From positions 1 to 45,921 of the forward strand of contig CAYRXH010000011.1 of assembly GCA_964428185.1 (NCBI GenBank): a DNA stretch of 45,921 bases, in the 5' to 3' direction. A program made the translations under genes and the position numbers. Position 1 is the first letter of the stretch; the number at the start of each line of letters is the position of its first letter. Below, in pieces: positions 34,528 to 42,752 of this stretch. This DNA is from CAYMAZ01 sp964428185 (GTDB lineage Bacteria; Bacteroidota; Bacteroidia; Bacteroidales; DTU049). The notes under the pieces were generated by a model. That model did not search any database. It was not told where the DNA came from and worked only from the letters and a program-made list of their open reading frames with translations.

Positions 34528-36057
34528 ATGCAAAAAACAGGTGAAGATTTTTTCAGGGAATTGATTTCCCACTCAAAAGAATATGGATTTGTATTTCAGT
34601 CAAGTGAAATATACGACGGACTTTCAGCTGTGTATGATTACGGACATTACGGTGTTGAGCTAAAAAACAATATCAGAAATTTCTGGTGGCAAAACATGGT
34701 TCATCACAATGATAATATTGTGGGGATAGATTCTGCAATTTTTATGCATCCCACAATCTGGAAAGCTTCAGGTCATGTGGATGCATTCAATGATCCGATG
34801 ATTGACAACAAAGATTCAAAAAAGCGATACAGGGCAGATGTCCTGATTGAGGATTATATTCAGAAGCAGGAACAGAAAATCAACAAGGAAGTAGAAAAAG
34901 CAGCAAAACGCTTCGGCGATAGTTTTGATGCAGAATTATTTCAAAAAACCAATCCACGAGTCACTGAACTGAAACAACGCATTGAGAGTGTAACTGCAAG
35001 GATGAATGAAGGGCTGAACAGCGGAGATCTGAAAGACATCAGGAAACTAATCGAGGAACTTGAGATAGTTTGTCCTGTAAGTGGTTCGAAAAACTGGACA
35101 GATGTAAGACAGTTCAATCTCATGTTTGCTACTCAATTCGGCTCCAGTGGAGGAGATGAAACTTCATCGGTTGTGTATCTGAGGCCGGAGACTGCACAGG
35201 GAATATTTGTGAATTTTTCCAATGTACTGAAAACCAGCAGAATGAAAATTCCTTTTGGGATTGCACAAACAGGTAAAGCTTTCAGAAATGAAATTGTTGC
35301 CCGGCAATTTATTTTCCGGATGAGGGAATTTGAACAGATGGAAATGCAGTTTTTTGTCAAACCTGGAGAAGAACTTCAATGGTATGAATACTGGAAGGAA
35401 AAGAGAATGAACTGGCATCTTGCGATGGGTTTTCCAGGTAGCAAACTGAGATGGCATGATCACGAAAAGCTTGCACATTATGCCAATGCTGCCTGTGATG
35501 TTGAATTCGAATTTCCCTTTGGATTTAAAGAACTTGAAGGAATTCATTCAAGAACTGACTTTGATCTTGCAGCACACGAAAAATTCTCAGGGAAGAAACT
35601 CCGCTACTATGATCCGGAACTGAATGAAAGTTATATTCCCTATGTCATTGAAACCTCAATCGGGCTTGACAGAACATTTCTTGCCACCCTCAGCAATGCA
35701 TATACTGTGGAAGTTCTTGATGACGGCAGCACAAGAGTAGTTCTTCGTTTTGCTCCATTTTTGGCTCCTGTCAAAGCTGCCATTCTTCCACTGGTCAGAA
35801 AAGACGGAATGGCTGAAGCAGCAGAAAAAATCTTTAATGAACTGAAATATTCTTTTGTGATGCAGTATGATGAAAAGGACACCATTGGAAGACGATACCG
35901 CAGACAGGATGCCATCGGAACACCATTCTGCATTACCGTTGACAACGAAACCCTCGAAAACTCAACTGTTACTGTTCGGCACCGCGACAGTATGAAACAA
36001 ATACGAATATCATCAGATCAACTCAGTAATTACCTTAGTATAAATATGAAATCTTAA
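34528..36057 (+). CDS. glyS: Glycine--tRNA ligase (single-chain, class II)
   Basis: Charges tRNA-Gly with glycine. It is the dimeric eukaryote/archaea-like alpha2 form used by Bacteroidota, not the alpha2beta2 type. The protein has 509 aa, with class II motif 1 in FVFQSSEIYDGLSAVYDYGHYG near 20-41, FMHPTIWKASGHVDAF near 72-87, and a coiled insertion around 105-175. Motif 2 is VYLRPETAQGIFVNF near 217-231 with FGIAQTGKAFRNEI. Motif 3 is VIETSIGLDRTFLA near 372-385. The C-terminal anticodon-binding domain has LAPVKAAILPLVRK and RYRRQDAIGTPFCITVD. Two short genes follow, the first after 10 bases, probably co-transcribed. Confidence 0.95.
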   Translation: MQKTGEDFFRELISHSKEYGFVFQSSEIYDGLSAVYDYGHYGVELKNNIRNFWWQNMVHHNDNIVGIDSAIFMHPTIWKASGHVDAFNDPMIDNKDSKKRYRADVLIEDYIQKQEQKINKEVEKAAKRFGDSFDAELFQKTNPRVTELKQRIESVTARMNEGLNSGDLKDIRKLIEELEIVCPVSGSKNWTDVRQFNLMFATQFGSSGGDETSSVVYLRPETAQGIFVNFSNVLKTSRMKIPFGIAQTGKAFRNEIVARQFIFRMREFEQMEMQFFVKPGEELQWYEYWKEKRMNWHLAMGFPGSKLRWHDHEKLAHYANAACDVEFEFPFGFKELEGIHSRTDFDLAAHEKFSGKKLRYYDPELNESYIPYVIETSIGLDRTFLATLSNAYTVEVLDDGSTRVVLRFAPFLAPVKAAILPLVRKDGMAEAAEKIFNELKYSFVMQYDEKDTIGRRYRRQDAIGTPFCITVDNETLENSTVTVRHRDSMKQIRISSDQLSNYLSINMKS

Positions 36058-36067
36058 TTCAAAAAAT

Positions 36068-36253
36068 ATGGAAACAAGCAAAATCATTCTGGATGCTATG
36101 AAAAAAGCAGCAAAACCGGTCAGTGCAGGTCAACTGGCTAAAATTACGGGCATCGACAGGAAAGAAATTGATAAGGCAATGAAAACCCTTAAGACTGAAG
36201 GACTGATTGAATCACCCAAAATGTGCTACTGGCAACCCAAAAAAAGCAGTTAA
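36068..36253 (+). CDS. Tiny winged-helix DNA-binding protein
   Basis: Only 61 aa, almost exactly one winged-helix domain: helix KIILDAMKKAAKP, turn VSAGQLAKITGIDRKEIDKAMKTLKTEGLI (helix 2, recognition helix 3) and a short wing ESPKMCYWQPKK. The pattern matches MarR/ArsR- or DprA-type winged helices, but the protein has no dimerisation or sensor part. It lies 10 bases after glyS and ends 8 bases before the chosen mqnA start. Its targets are unknown. A regulator this small could be a co-transcribed local factor or a DNA-binding module acting with another protein. Confidence 0.75.
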   Translation: METSKIILDAMKKAAKPVSAGQLAKITGIDRKEIDKAMKTLKTEGLIESPKMCYWQPKKSS

Positions 36254-36261
36254 TTCCGAAA

Positions 36262-37044
36262 ATGAAAGCAGGAATTGCCAAAATTCGTGTAGTCGCTGTA
36301 TCTTACCTGAATACTGTTCCATTTATTTATGGGATCGATAACTCAGCATTTTCTGAATTGATTGAACTTAGTCTAGGCAATCCCTTGAAATGTTTTCAAC
36401 AGTTTCAAAATGGAGATGCAGATGTTGCGCTGGTGCCAACCGGCTCATTACCGCTTCTTGGCAAGTGTAATATTATTACTCCTCATTGCATTGGTGCTGA
36501 CGGAAAAGTAGGGTCTGTGTTTTTGCTTTCCAATACCCCAATCGAAAATGTCAGCACCATATATTGCGACCTTCATTCAGTGACTTCCAATAAACTTGTG
36601 GAAATTCTTTGCCGTGATCACTGGCACATTAACCCTGCTATCAGATATCCCGACATATACCCCCCTAAACTCAGGCCAAATGACGGAATCGTTGCTATCG
36701 GTGATAAATCTTTTAAAATGTTGAAATCATTCAAGTATCACTATGACCTGTCAGAAGCATGGAAATCCATGACAGGTCTCCCATTTGTGTTTGCTGTATG
36801 GATAACAAAAAATAATTTGCATCCGGAAATTATCAAAGGATTCAATTCTGCACTTGCTTATGGGGTAAAAGATATTCTGGCCAGTATTGAGTATTGTCAA
36901 CCAGAGATTCTCCCTGTTGATGAAATATTATACTACCTGAAATATAATGTGGTTCATGTATTAAATGAGAATCTTCTGAAAGGCTTGTTCCACTATCTTG
37001 ATCTTATTGCTCCGGGTATCCGTTCTGAAATAGAACTGATCTGA
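36262..37044 (+). CDS. mqnA: Chorismate dehydratase MqnA (futalosine menaquinone pathway)
   Basis: Converts chorismate to 3-enolpyruvyl-benzoate, the first step of the futalosine route to menaquinone. It has 260 aa from ATG at 36262. Family motifs are VVAVSYLNTVPFIYGI near 9-24, DADVALVPTGSLP near 53-65, IGADGKVGSVFLLSNTP near 77-93, IYCDLHSVTSNKLVEIL near 99-115, GDKSFKM near 149-155 and LPFVFAVWI near 173-181. An in-frame ATG at 36223 would overlap the winged-helix gene by 31 bases and add 13 non-conserved residues, so I reject it. No other mqn gene is in the window. Its use of the futalosine route rather than the classical Men genes narrows the lineage. Confidence 0.88.
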   Translation: MKAGIAKIRVVAVSYLNTVPFIYGIDNSAFSELIELSLGNPLKCFQQFQNGDADVALVPTGSLPLLGKCNIITPHCIGADGKVGSVFLLSNTPIENVSTIYCDLHSVTSNKLVEILCRDHWHINPAIRYPDIYPPKLRPNDGIVAIGDKSFKMLKSFKYHYDLSEAWKSMTGLPFVFAVWITKNNLHPEIIKGFNSALAYGVKDILASIEYCQPEILPVDEILYYLKYNVVHVLNENLLKGLFHYLDLIAPGIRSEIELI

Positions 37045-37129
37045 CTTTCTTCTTCCCTTCCCTTATTTCATAAATACAATATTTGAGTTTTTCAGTCGTT
37101 CCTATTACATTCTTAAATACCAAAAACTT

Positions 37130-38017
37130 ATGAAAAAATTCGTTCTTAATTTCACTCTGATATTTATTGCTGCTACTATCATTGCGCAAAACTCAGAAAT
37201 GAAAAATATTCAGGTAAGTGACTTTTATATATACAGCGGCGTACACAATGGAGGGTTTGAGTTTTCATTTGAAGACTTTCAGAAATTGGCACCACAGTCA
37301 GAACTACTCATGCAGGATTTTTCAGATTTCAAAAATGGGTATTTTTACGATTTCAGCAGCGGAAATTTTCTGACTGTAAAACTTGGGCTTGATTTCCTTA
37401 ATAAGGAACGAAGCGGTTACAGAACAAACCCACAGCTGCAGATCGGATTCACCTATCAGACAAACAATTCAGCAAACTACAGCAAATGGAGAAATGAGTC
37501 CTTCAGGGTAGACACCCTCACATCTTCTTCTGATAATTACACTATATATGTTGACAGCACATATTCTAAAAATATTACAGCAAACTACAGATCTGATAAT
37601 TTTCTTCTGGATATGGCCCTGATCTATAATTCAGATGACGATGCCAGATGGTCCTTTTATGGTGGAATTGGCTTAGCTGCCGGTGTGTCAATCAATGCTC
37701 AAACAGAAATTAATTTCTACTCAACAGAATCAATTGTGTTTTCCCAGGCGGGAACAAATCAGGAATATTACTTCTCAAATTTTGATCTCATGGACAACAC
37801 TTTTGAAAAATTCAGCAATGACATGAATATTTTGGCCTGGGCTCAACTTCCTCTGGGTATAAATTTTAAAGTAGCCAAAAACTCAAAATTCTGGAAAGAT
37901 CTGAATCTGTTTTACGAAGTCACTCCAATGATGAAATATATGTCAGTCCCTGAAACAAGAGGATATGTAAATGTTGGTGTGAAACACGGGATTGGTCTCA
38001 AGGTCAAAGTCAGATAA
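37130..38017 (+). CDS. Unknown exported protein, probable outer-membrane barrel
   Basis: A 295-aa protein that I do not recognise. It has a clear signal peptide MKKFVLNFTLIFIAATII-AQ. The mature part is rich in Tyr, Asn and Ser with alternating strand patterns (LDMALIYNSDDDARWSFYGGIGLAAGVSINA, LPLGINFKVAKNSKFWKDLNLFYEVTPMMKY), and it ends in a strand YVNVGVKHGIGLKVKVR. The pattern fits an 8-12-strand outer-membrane barrel. It starts 85 bases after mqnA with no clear promoter box. Confidence 0.65.
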   Translation: MKKFVLNFTLIFIAATIIAQNSEMKNIQVSDFYIYSGVHNGGFEFSFEDFQKLAPQSELLMQDFSDFKNGYFYDFSSGNFLTVKLGLDFLNKERSGYRTNPQLQIGFTYQTNNSANYSKWRNESFRVDTLTSSSDNYTIYVDSTYSKNITANYRSDNFLLDMALIYNSDDDARWSFYGGIGLAAGVSINAQTEINFYSTESIVFSQAGTNQEYYFSNFDLMDNTFEKFSNDMNILAWAQLPLGINFKVAKNSKFWKDLNLFYEVTPMMKYMSVPETRGYVNVGVKHGIGLKVKVR

Positions 38018-38041
38018 AAAAACCCGGACCAATGTCCGGGT
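38016..38041 (-). terminator. Intrinsic terminator of the 29-aa membrane peptide gene
   Basis: ACCCGGAC (38022-38029) and GTCCGGGT (38034-38041) make an 8-base GC-rich stem with a CAAT loop. The T-tract needed for termination (seven T) is on the minus strand (38022-38016), so it points to a minus-strand transcript. It begins 28 bases after the stop of the small minus-strand gene. On + it lacks a T-tract but could still shape the 3' end of the preceding gene. Confidence 0.85.
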
Positions 38042-38069
38042 GAACTATATGTTGAGTTGAAGCGTCGGA

Positions 38070-38159
38070 TTATATCAATCCAAGAAAATACATTGTTCCT
38101 AAAACTCCTGCTAAGGTGAGCAGATATGTGATCCAGTAAAAACTTTCTTTGTGTAACAT
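38070..38159 (-). CDS. 29-aa single-pass membrane peptide
   Basis: A tiny gene too short for ordinary gene finders. From ATG at 38159 it reads MLHKESFYW, then a hydrophobic stretch ITYLLTLAGVLGTMYFLGLI up to TAA at 38070. GGAGG (38169-38165) lies five bases before the ATG, one of only two strong Shine-Dalgarno matches I saw in the window. A GC-rich terminator with a minus-strand T-tract follows. The charged start and 20-residue hydrophobic tail predict an inner-membrane span with a short cytoplasmic N-terminus. The function is unknown; small proteins of this shape often stabilise membrane complexes. There is no clear -7 box upstream. Confidence 0.62.
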   Translation of the reverse strand: MLHKESFYWITYLLTLAGVLGTMYFLGLI

Positions 38160-38302
38160 GGCAACCTCCGCTTTTAATGTTTTGATTTATTCATTGTTAT
38201 TTCAATTACTGTGCCAAGGAAATAACTACACCACAAATCATTGATTTTATGTGGTTTACAATCTTTTTATTCACAAAATATCAGAAAGGAATAAAAAAAA
38301 CA

Positions 38303-39142
38303 CTAGTTTCCTGTGATGAAGAAAGTATCTCTTACAACAGAACATGCACCAAAATATCCTGCCCCACCATCTGAAACATTTGTAAATATAATTCCGGGCG
38401 ACACATCCATCAATCCACCTCTCCATTCAGTTTCAAGCAACAGAGATCTGCGAAACTCTCTATGATTCTCACTGAGAGAATACTTGGTCAGGAAAACTTC
38501 TGCACCTTCAGGAAAGTATTTAATTTGTTGGAGAGGTGCAAAAATCTGCCCCTGATCCAGTACTTTCAGATCATAATAAAAAATCCTTGCGACACAACTA
38601 TCTATTGGTGCAGTTTCATAACCAGGCAAAAATTCCCAGTGAATAATAAATTCCCACATTGCAGGCTCAGGAGAATACAAGATAGAGGATGATGCAAACA
38701 ATGAAAAGCGACTGGAATCATCCTCGCTGGGAATAAACACCGGACGACCACTTGGAGATACAGGCACCATCGCATCTGAAGCAAGATATGTTTTCCCGTT
38801 GAATGAAAACTGCAGTTGTATTTCCTGACCACTATATCCCATAAAAGCATCATCAGATATCCAATAACCTGGTTCCGAAATACTTTCTGTAAATAGATAT
38901 TCTGAATTACCGATAATCACTTTCACATCTGTGGCCTGAAAAATCAGCGGTTGAGAATTAGGGTCTGATCTTACCAGACTCAACTTAACAGAATGATTCT
39001 TCATTTCATTAGTGACAATTCCTTCAACAACGGGGATTGTCTCCTCAACAGCTTCATAGTCCCAATCAAATATTTTTTCACATGACACAAGCATTAGTAA
39101 CGAAATACTCACAAAGAAAAATGATTTAAATACAGATTTCAT
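38303..39142 (-). CDS. DUF4249 family lipoprotein, partner of the STN-containing receptor
   Basis: A 279-aa lipoprotein with a signal peptide and lipobox LMLVSC (Cys near residue 21), then EKIFDWDYEAVEETIPVVEGIVTNE, the usual DUF4249 opening. The sandwich contains ATDVKVIIGNSEYLF, PGYWISDDAFMGYSGQEIQLQF and a late ISPGIIFTNVSDGGAGYFGAC-type segment, which resembles the NIVNGFGIFGGYS end of the paralogue at 19670. It starts one base after the receptor stop (TGA-T-ATG), so translation is coupled. The likely role is ligand capture at the surface for the receptor; the ligand is unknown. Confidence 0.83.
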   Translation of the reverse strand: MKSVFKSFFFVSISLLMLVSCEKIFDWDYEAVEETIPVVEGIVTNEMKNHSVKLSLVRSDPNSQPLIFQATDVKVIIGNSEYLFTESISEPGYWISDDAFMGYSGQEIQLQFSFNGKTYLASDAMVPVSPSGRPVFIPSEDDSSRFSLFASSSILYSPEPAMWEFIIHWEFLPGYETAPIDSCVARIFYYDLKVLDQGQIFAPLQQIKYFPEGAEVFLTKYSLSENHREFRRSLLLETEWRGGLMDVSPGIIFTNVSDGGAGYFGACSVVRDTFFITGN

Positions 39143-39143
39143 A

Positions 39144-41789
39144 TCAGAAATGAAAATTATATTTAAACGAGGGAATAAATCCGAGCAGTATCATCTGGGA
39201 AGGTTGAAGTGAATTATCGGCTGCATAATCATATGGTACAACAAACTTTCCGTCCTCATCAATAATTTTGTTGAAATAAATGAGTGCAGGATTCTTACTT
39301 GCAGTGATATTGTATATTGAAAAAGTCAGATAATGCTTAAACTTTCTCTCCTTTTTGTTTAGCATATACTGTGCAGACACATCCGTTCGGAAATAATCGG
39401 GCATTCGGGAATTGTTTTTTCTTGAATACACAGGCACTTTATACCCCTGATAATCGAAATATCCTGTAGGAGTAGTATATGGCATCCCCGTAGCGTATAT
39501 CATGCCGAGAGTATAAAGCCAGCGCTGTCCGGGCTGCCATCTCAGAAATACTGAAACGTCAACAGGGCGATCACTCAAGGCAAGATAGGTTCTGTTGTCA
39601 TTTACTCCTTCTGTAAATCTCACTGCTCTGGTAAATGCATATCCTACCCAACCCTGCAATCGTCCTGTCTCCTTTCGCAACATTATTTCAAAGCCTCCGG
39701 CATGGGTATGTCCGAATCTTAATTCACTTTCAATATAGGGATTCAGAAACAGACTTGCCTGATTCTCATAATCAAACTGATTCCGCATATATTTGTAAAA
39801 AACCTCACAACTTACATTAACATCAACTGAAGGCAGAAATCTGAACCAGCCTGCAGAAAACTGATCTGAAACCTGCGGCAAAACATTCAGAGTACTTGGA
39901 TACCATACTTCTATTGAAGTGAATGGGCTGATTGAATTTGATAATACTTGATGATATTGATGTGCTCTGAAATAATTGATTTTCACTGATTGATTCTCAC
40001 TGAACAGTCTTGTCATTGTGAACGATGGATCCAACCTCCTGAACACATTGTATCTTCCATAATCTTCAACAATTATTGAATCCTCTAACTGAAAATTCTC
40101 ATCAAATAAATAATATTGTGCAGGACCATGGTTCGAAAAACGTGTGAGTCTAATCCCATATCGAATTTGCCACAGAGTGCTCAGTTCCCTTGAAGTACTG
40201 AAATAAAGATTAAGTTCACCTGTAGTCAGGCTTTTAATCTGAGGAATGTCAAAAGGCGAAGTTTCAAGATTAGTCAACACAATACCCGGATTATAATTAT
40301 TGCCACTTGCCTGAAATCCGAAATGATGTGTCACTTCGGGAGACACATAAAATGTATAATCGTTCTTCAATCCGGATGTAGCAATCATAGAATTCCATCT
40401 GGTTCCGTTTTCATAGGATTGATACAAATCATACGAATAGATACTCACATATAAAATTGTATTTGAAAATATCTTTTCGTTCCAGATTTTGTTCCAGCGG
40501 ATTGATGTAAGAAAATTGCCCCACTGAATTCCCATTCTGTCATCACCGTTCTTCTGAATAAATTTATCCTGTCCCCCGAAGAAAGAAAAATACAGCCGAT
40601 TTTTTGAATTGATTAAAATATTATTCTTTACATGCAAATCACTAAAGCTGAAATTCACAAGATTGGGCATCTGAGATTTGGCAATTGCCTGAATATGTGA
40701 TGATCGTGCTGAAATATAAAAAGAGCTTTTCTTTTTGAACATGGGTCCTTCAAGGGATATCCTTGAAGTGAGTAGCCCCCACTCTCCTGACATTCCAAAC
40801 TTGTTGCGATTACCTTCCTTTGTTCTCAGTTCGAGAACTGATGACAGCTTTCCTCCCACGTAAGAAGGGAAGTCACTTTTATGTAATTTTATTTCTGTGA
40901 GTGTTTCTGGATTAATACATGTAAAAAAACCAAAGAGATGGGATGGATTAAACAAAGGCGCATCATCGAGAAGTATAAGATTCTGATCTCTTTCACCACC
41001 CCGAACGTAATAATATGAAGAACCATCCACAGTGTTTTTAATTCCGGGGATAAATTGCATGGCCTTGATAACATCAGGCTCAGAAAAAAACACAGGCATT
41101 TTGGCAAGTTTTGAGGGCGACGGTTCATCAACACCAAGCTTATTGGCAACAACAAAACTATTGCTGTCTTCAACAACAGTGATCTCAATGGGTTTCAGCA
41201 TGATTTCATCAATCATCATGGTAAAATTATGTCTGATATTTCCGGTGAGAGATAATTCAAGTGAGTCATTTTTATAGCCCATGAAAGAAGAGAATACCCG
41301 ATATTTGCCAAGTGGAATTGTCAGGGAATAAAATCCATACCCGTTTGTGGTCGTACCATATCTCAAATCTGATGAATAAACAGTGGCACCTGGAATTGCT
41401 TCAAGAGAAGTGGCATCCTGAACATATCCGCTTATTGTTGCTTTTGGCTGCTCACCTTTCCCGTCAGGTTGCGGATTGGTGTTCTGTTTATCCGGTTTAA
41501 TGACATATTGATTTTCTACGAATGTAACTTTCAAACCAAGTGGTTTGCAGATGTCATACAGAACCTGTTCAGCGGGTTTATTCCTTACTTTAACATCTAT
41601 CATTACATCAACAGGGACCTGGCTCACGCTATAGGATACAGGTATCCCGGTCTGTTTAGTGATTTCTTTAAAAACATCGCCCAAAGCCATCTGTTTTATA
41701 TTCAGGCTCACTCTTTTCTCCTTGCTCTGTGCAAAACAGGATGCTAAGGCTAATGTAAAAAAGAAAACAATGAGAGTACGTTTTATCAT
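39144..41789 (-). CDS. TonB-dependent receptor with STN and CarboxypepD_reg domains
   Basis: An 881-aa outer-membrane transporter. After the signal peptide (ending SCFAQ, about residue 21) an STN domain covers about 25-98 (VSLNIKQMALGDVFKEITKQTG, PAEQVLYDICKPLGLKVTF). A CarboxypepD_reg sandwich follows at about 118-195 (ISGYVQDATSLEAIPGATVY, YGFYSLTIPLGKYRV, SSFMGYKND), then the plug at about 225-325 (EPDVIKAMQFIPGIKNTVDGSS, YYVRGGERDQNLILLDDAP, FPSYVGGKLSSVLELRTKEG) and the barrel to the terminal Phe (SFKYNFHF). STN domains commonly talk to an anti-sigma FecR/FecI pair, but none is present nearby. It is paired with the DUF4249 gene at 38303. Confidence 0.9.
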   Translation of the reverse strand: MIKRTLIVFFFTLALASCFAQSKEKRVSLNIKQMALGDVFKEITKQTGIPVSYSVSQVPVDVMIDVKVRNKPAEQVLYDICKPLGLKVTFVENQYVIKPDKQNTNPQPDGKGEQPKATISGYVQDATSLEAIPGATVYSSDLRYGTTTNGYGFYSLTIPLGKYRVFSSFMGYKNDSLELSLTGNIRHNFTMMIDEIMLKPIEITVVEDSNSFVVANKLGVDEPSPSKLAKMPVFFSEPDVIKAMQFIPGIKNTVDGSSYYYVRGGERDQNLILLDDAPLFNPSHLFGFFTCINPETLTEIKLHKSDFPSYVGGKLSSVLELRTKEGNRNKFGMSGEWGLLTSRISLEGPMFKKKSSFYISARSSHIQAIAKSQMPNLVNFSFSDLHVKNNILINSKNRLYFSFFGGQDKFIQKNGDDRMGIQWGNFLTSIRWNKIWNEKIFSNTILYVSIYSYDLYQSYENGTRWNSMIATSGLKNDYTFYVSPEVTHHFGFQASGNNYNPGIVLTNLETSPFDIPQIKSLTTGELNLYFSTSRELSTLWQIRYGIRLTRFSNHGPAQYYLFDENFQLEDSIIVEDYGRYNVFRRLDPSFTMTRLFSENQSVKINYFRAHQYHQVLSNSISPFTSIEVWYPSTLNVLPQVSDQFSAGWFRFLPSVDVNVSCEVFYKYMRNQFDYENQASLFLNPYIESELRFGHTHAGGFEIMLRKETGRLQGWVGYAFTRAVRFTEGVNDNRTYLALSDRPVDVSVFLRWQPGQRWLYTLGMIYATGMPYTTPTGYFDYQGYKVPVYSRKNNSRMPDYFRTDVSAQYMLNKKERKFKHYLTFSIYNITASKNPALIYFNKIIDEDGKFVVPYDYAADNSLQPSQMILLGFIPSFKYNFHF

Positions 41790-41805
41790 ATCATCGAATC
41801 ATTTG

Positions 41806-41813
41806 CAAATTTA
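41806..41813 (-). promoter_or_regulatory. -7 promoter box of the STN receptor operon
   Basis: Minus-strand TAAATTTG fits TAnnTTTG exactly and lies 16 bases before the ATG at 41789. The nearest upstream TTG is only 14 bases away, so a -33 element is not clear. It lies back-to-back with the + promoter block at 41824-41848. Confidence 0.5.
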
Positions 41814-41823
41814 CATCTGATTT

Positions 41824-41848
41824 ATTTCAAAAAAAAATTGTACTTTAG
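41824..41848 (+). promoter_or_regulatory. Promoter of the repeat-rich exported protein, copy 3 of the ATTTC-A9 block
   Basis: ATTTC (41824-41828), nine A (41829-41837), TTG (41838-41840) and TACTTTAG (41841-41848), one mismatch from TAnnTTTG, 22 bases before the ATG at 41871. The spacing is identical to the blocks at 29267 and 32341. Confidence 0.5.
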
Positions 41849-41870
41849 CATTGAAAAGCATTTCTATCTT

Positions 41871-42731
41871 ATGAACAATAATCCCGTCCAAATCATCAGA
41901 ATTCGTTTTGTTTTATTCCTATTAATTTGTTCCAAACTGGCTTTTCAGACTTCATGTTCTGAAAAACTGATTAGCGAGATCCACACATTTGAAAACGATT
42001 CTCTGAGTTCCATAGAGTATCTTGATATCCATGGCAATATTGTTGAAAGGGTAAGGTTTGCAGACGGCCTTCAGATTCTGAAAGAAGAGTATGTTTACAT
42101 AGACAACAGGATTAGGGCTGCTCAATTTACTTCAGCTGACGAAAGTAAATCAACAGTTGAGTATTTTTATGAAAATGACCAACTTATGCGTATCAGGTTT
42201 TTTTCGGGAAATAAAATTTCAAGACTCATCGTTTTCAGATACGATGAACATGGCAGATTGTTTTCTGAAATGCATTTCGATTTAAAAAATGAACTTAAAA
42301 ACGCTACTCATTTTCATTATGATTCAACAGGGATCTGTATAGCCAAAGTGATTATATCTCAAGACAGTCTCCCAACTCAGGAATTCTTCAGTTTCGATGA
42401 CTCAAAAAACATCATTTCATCAGTGAGCGTCTACGGGAATGATACAGTGAAAATGCTTGCCAATGCCTACAACCGTAAAAACCAACTCATTGAAACCATT
42501 GAATATCAATATGGGTCTTTTGCAAAAAGAATTAAATACACATACACTGCAAAAGGGCTTGTCAGCAAGGTTTATTATTTCGATTCACATGGCTATATTG
42601 TAAGAGAAGAAAAAACTGAATACAACAGGAATTCTCTGAAAGAAAAGAAAATCATTACAGATTATAGAAATTTTGAAGGTGACAGTTCAAAAATTGTTGA
42701 TGTTTTCATCTATAAATATAAGTTCTTTTAA
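41871..42731 (+). CDS. Exported protein with YD-like beta repeats
   Basis: A 286-aa protein without a name I recognise. It has a hydrophobic leader (IRFVLFLLICSKLAF) and then Cys in QTSCSEK near residue 31, a loose lipoprotein signal. The rest is about nine beta-hairpin repeats of roughly 20-25 residues with Y/F-x-Y-D/E pairs, for example STVEYFYENDQLMRIRFF, IVFRYDEHGRLFSEMHF, THFHYDSTGICIAKV, NAYNRKNQLIETIEYQY and IKYTYTAKGLVSKVYYF. This resembles YD/RHS-type repeats but lacks a toxin end. The ATG at 41871 is chosen because a frame-compatible TTG at 41838 lies inside the promoter block. It is divergent from the STN receptor. Confidence 0.7.
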   Translation: MNNNPVQIIRIRFVLFLLICSKLAFQTSCSEKLISEIHTFENDSLSSIEYLDIHGNIVERVRFADGLQILKEEYVYIDNRIRAAQFTSADESKSTVEYFYENDQLMRIRFFSGNKISRLIVFRYDEHGRLFSEMHFDLKNELKNATHFHYDSTGICIAKVIISQDSLPTQEFFSFDDSKNIISSVSVYGNDTVKMLANAYNRKNQLIETIEYQYGSFAKRIKYTYTAKGLVSKVYYFDSHGYIVREEKTEYNRNSLKEKKIITDYRNFEGDSSKIVDVFIYKYKFF

Positions 42732-42752
42732 AAATTCAGAACACACCACCTA

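Noticed and set aside
42732..42752. Possible hairpin between convergent genes
   Set aside because: Stem GTTCT/AGAAC is five bases with an A/T loop; too weak to call.
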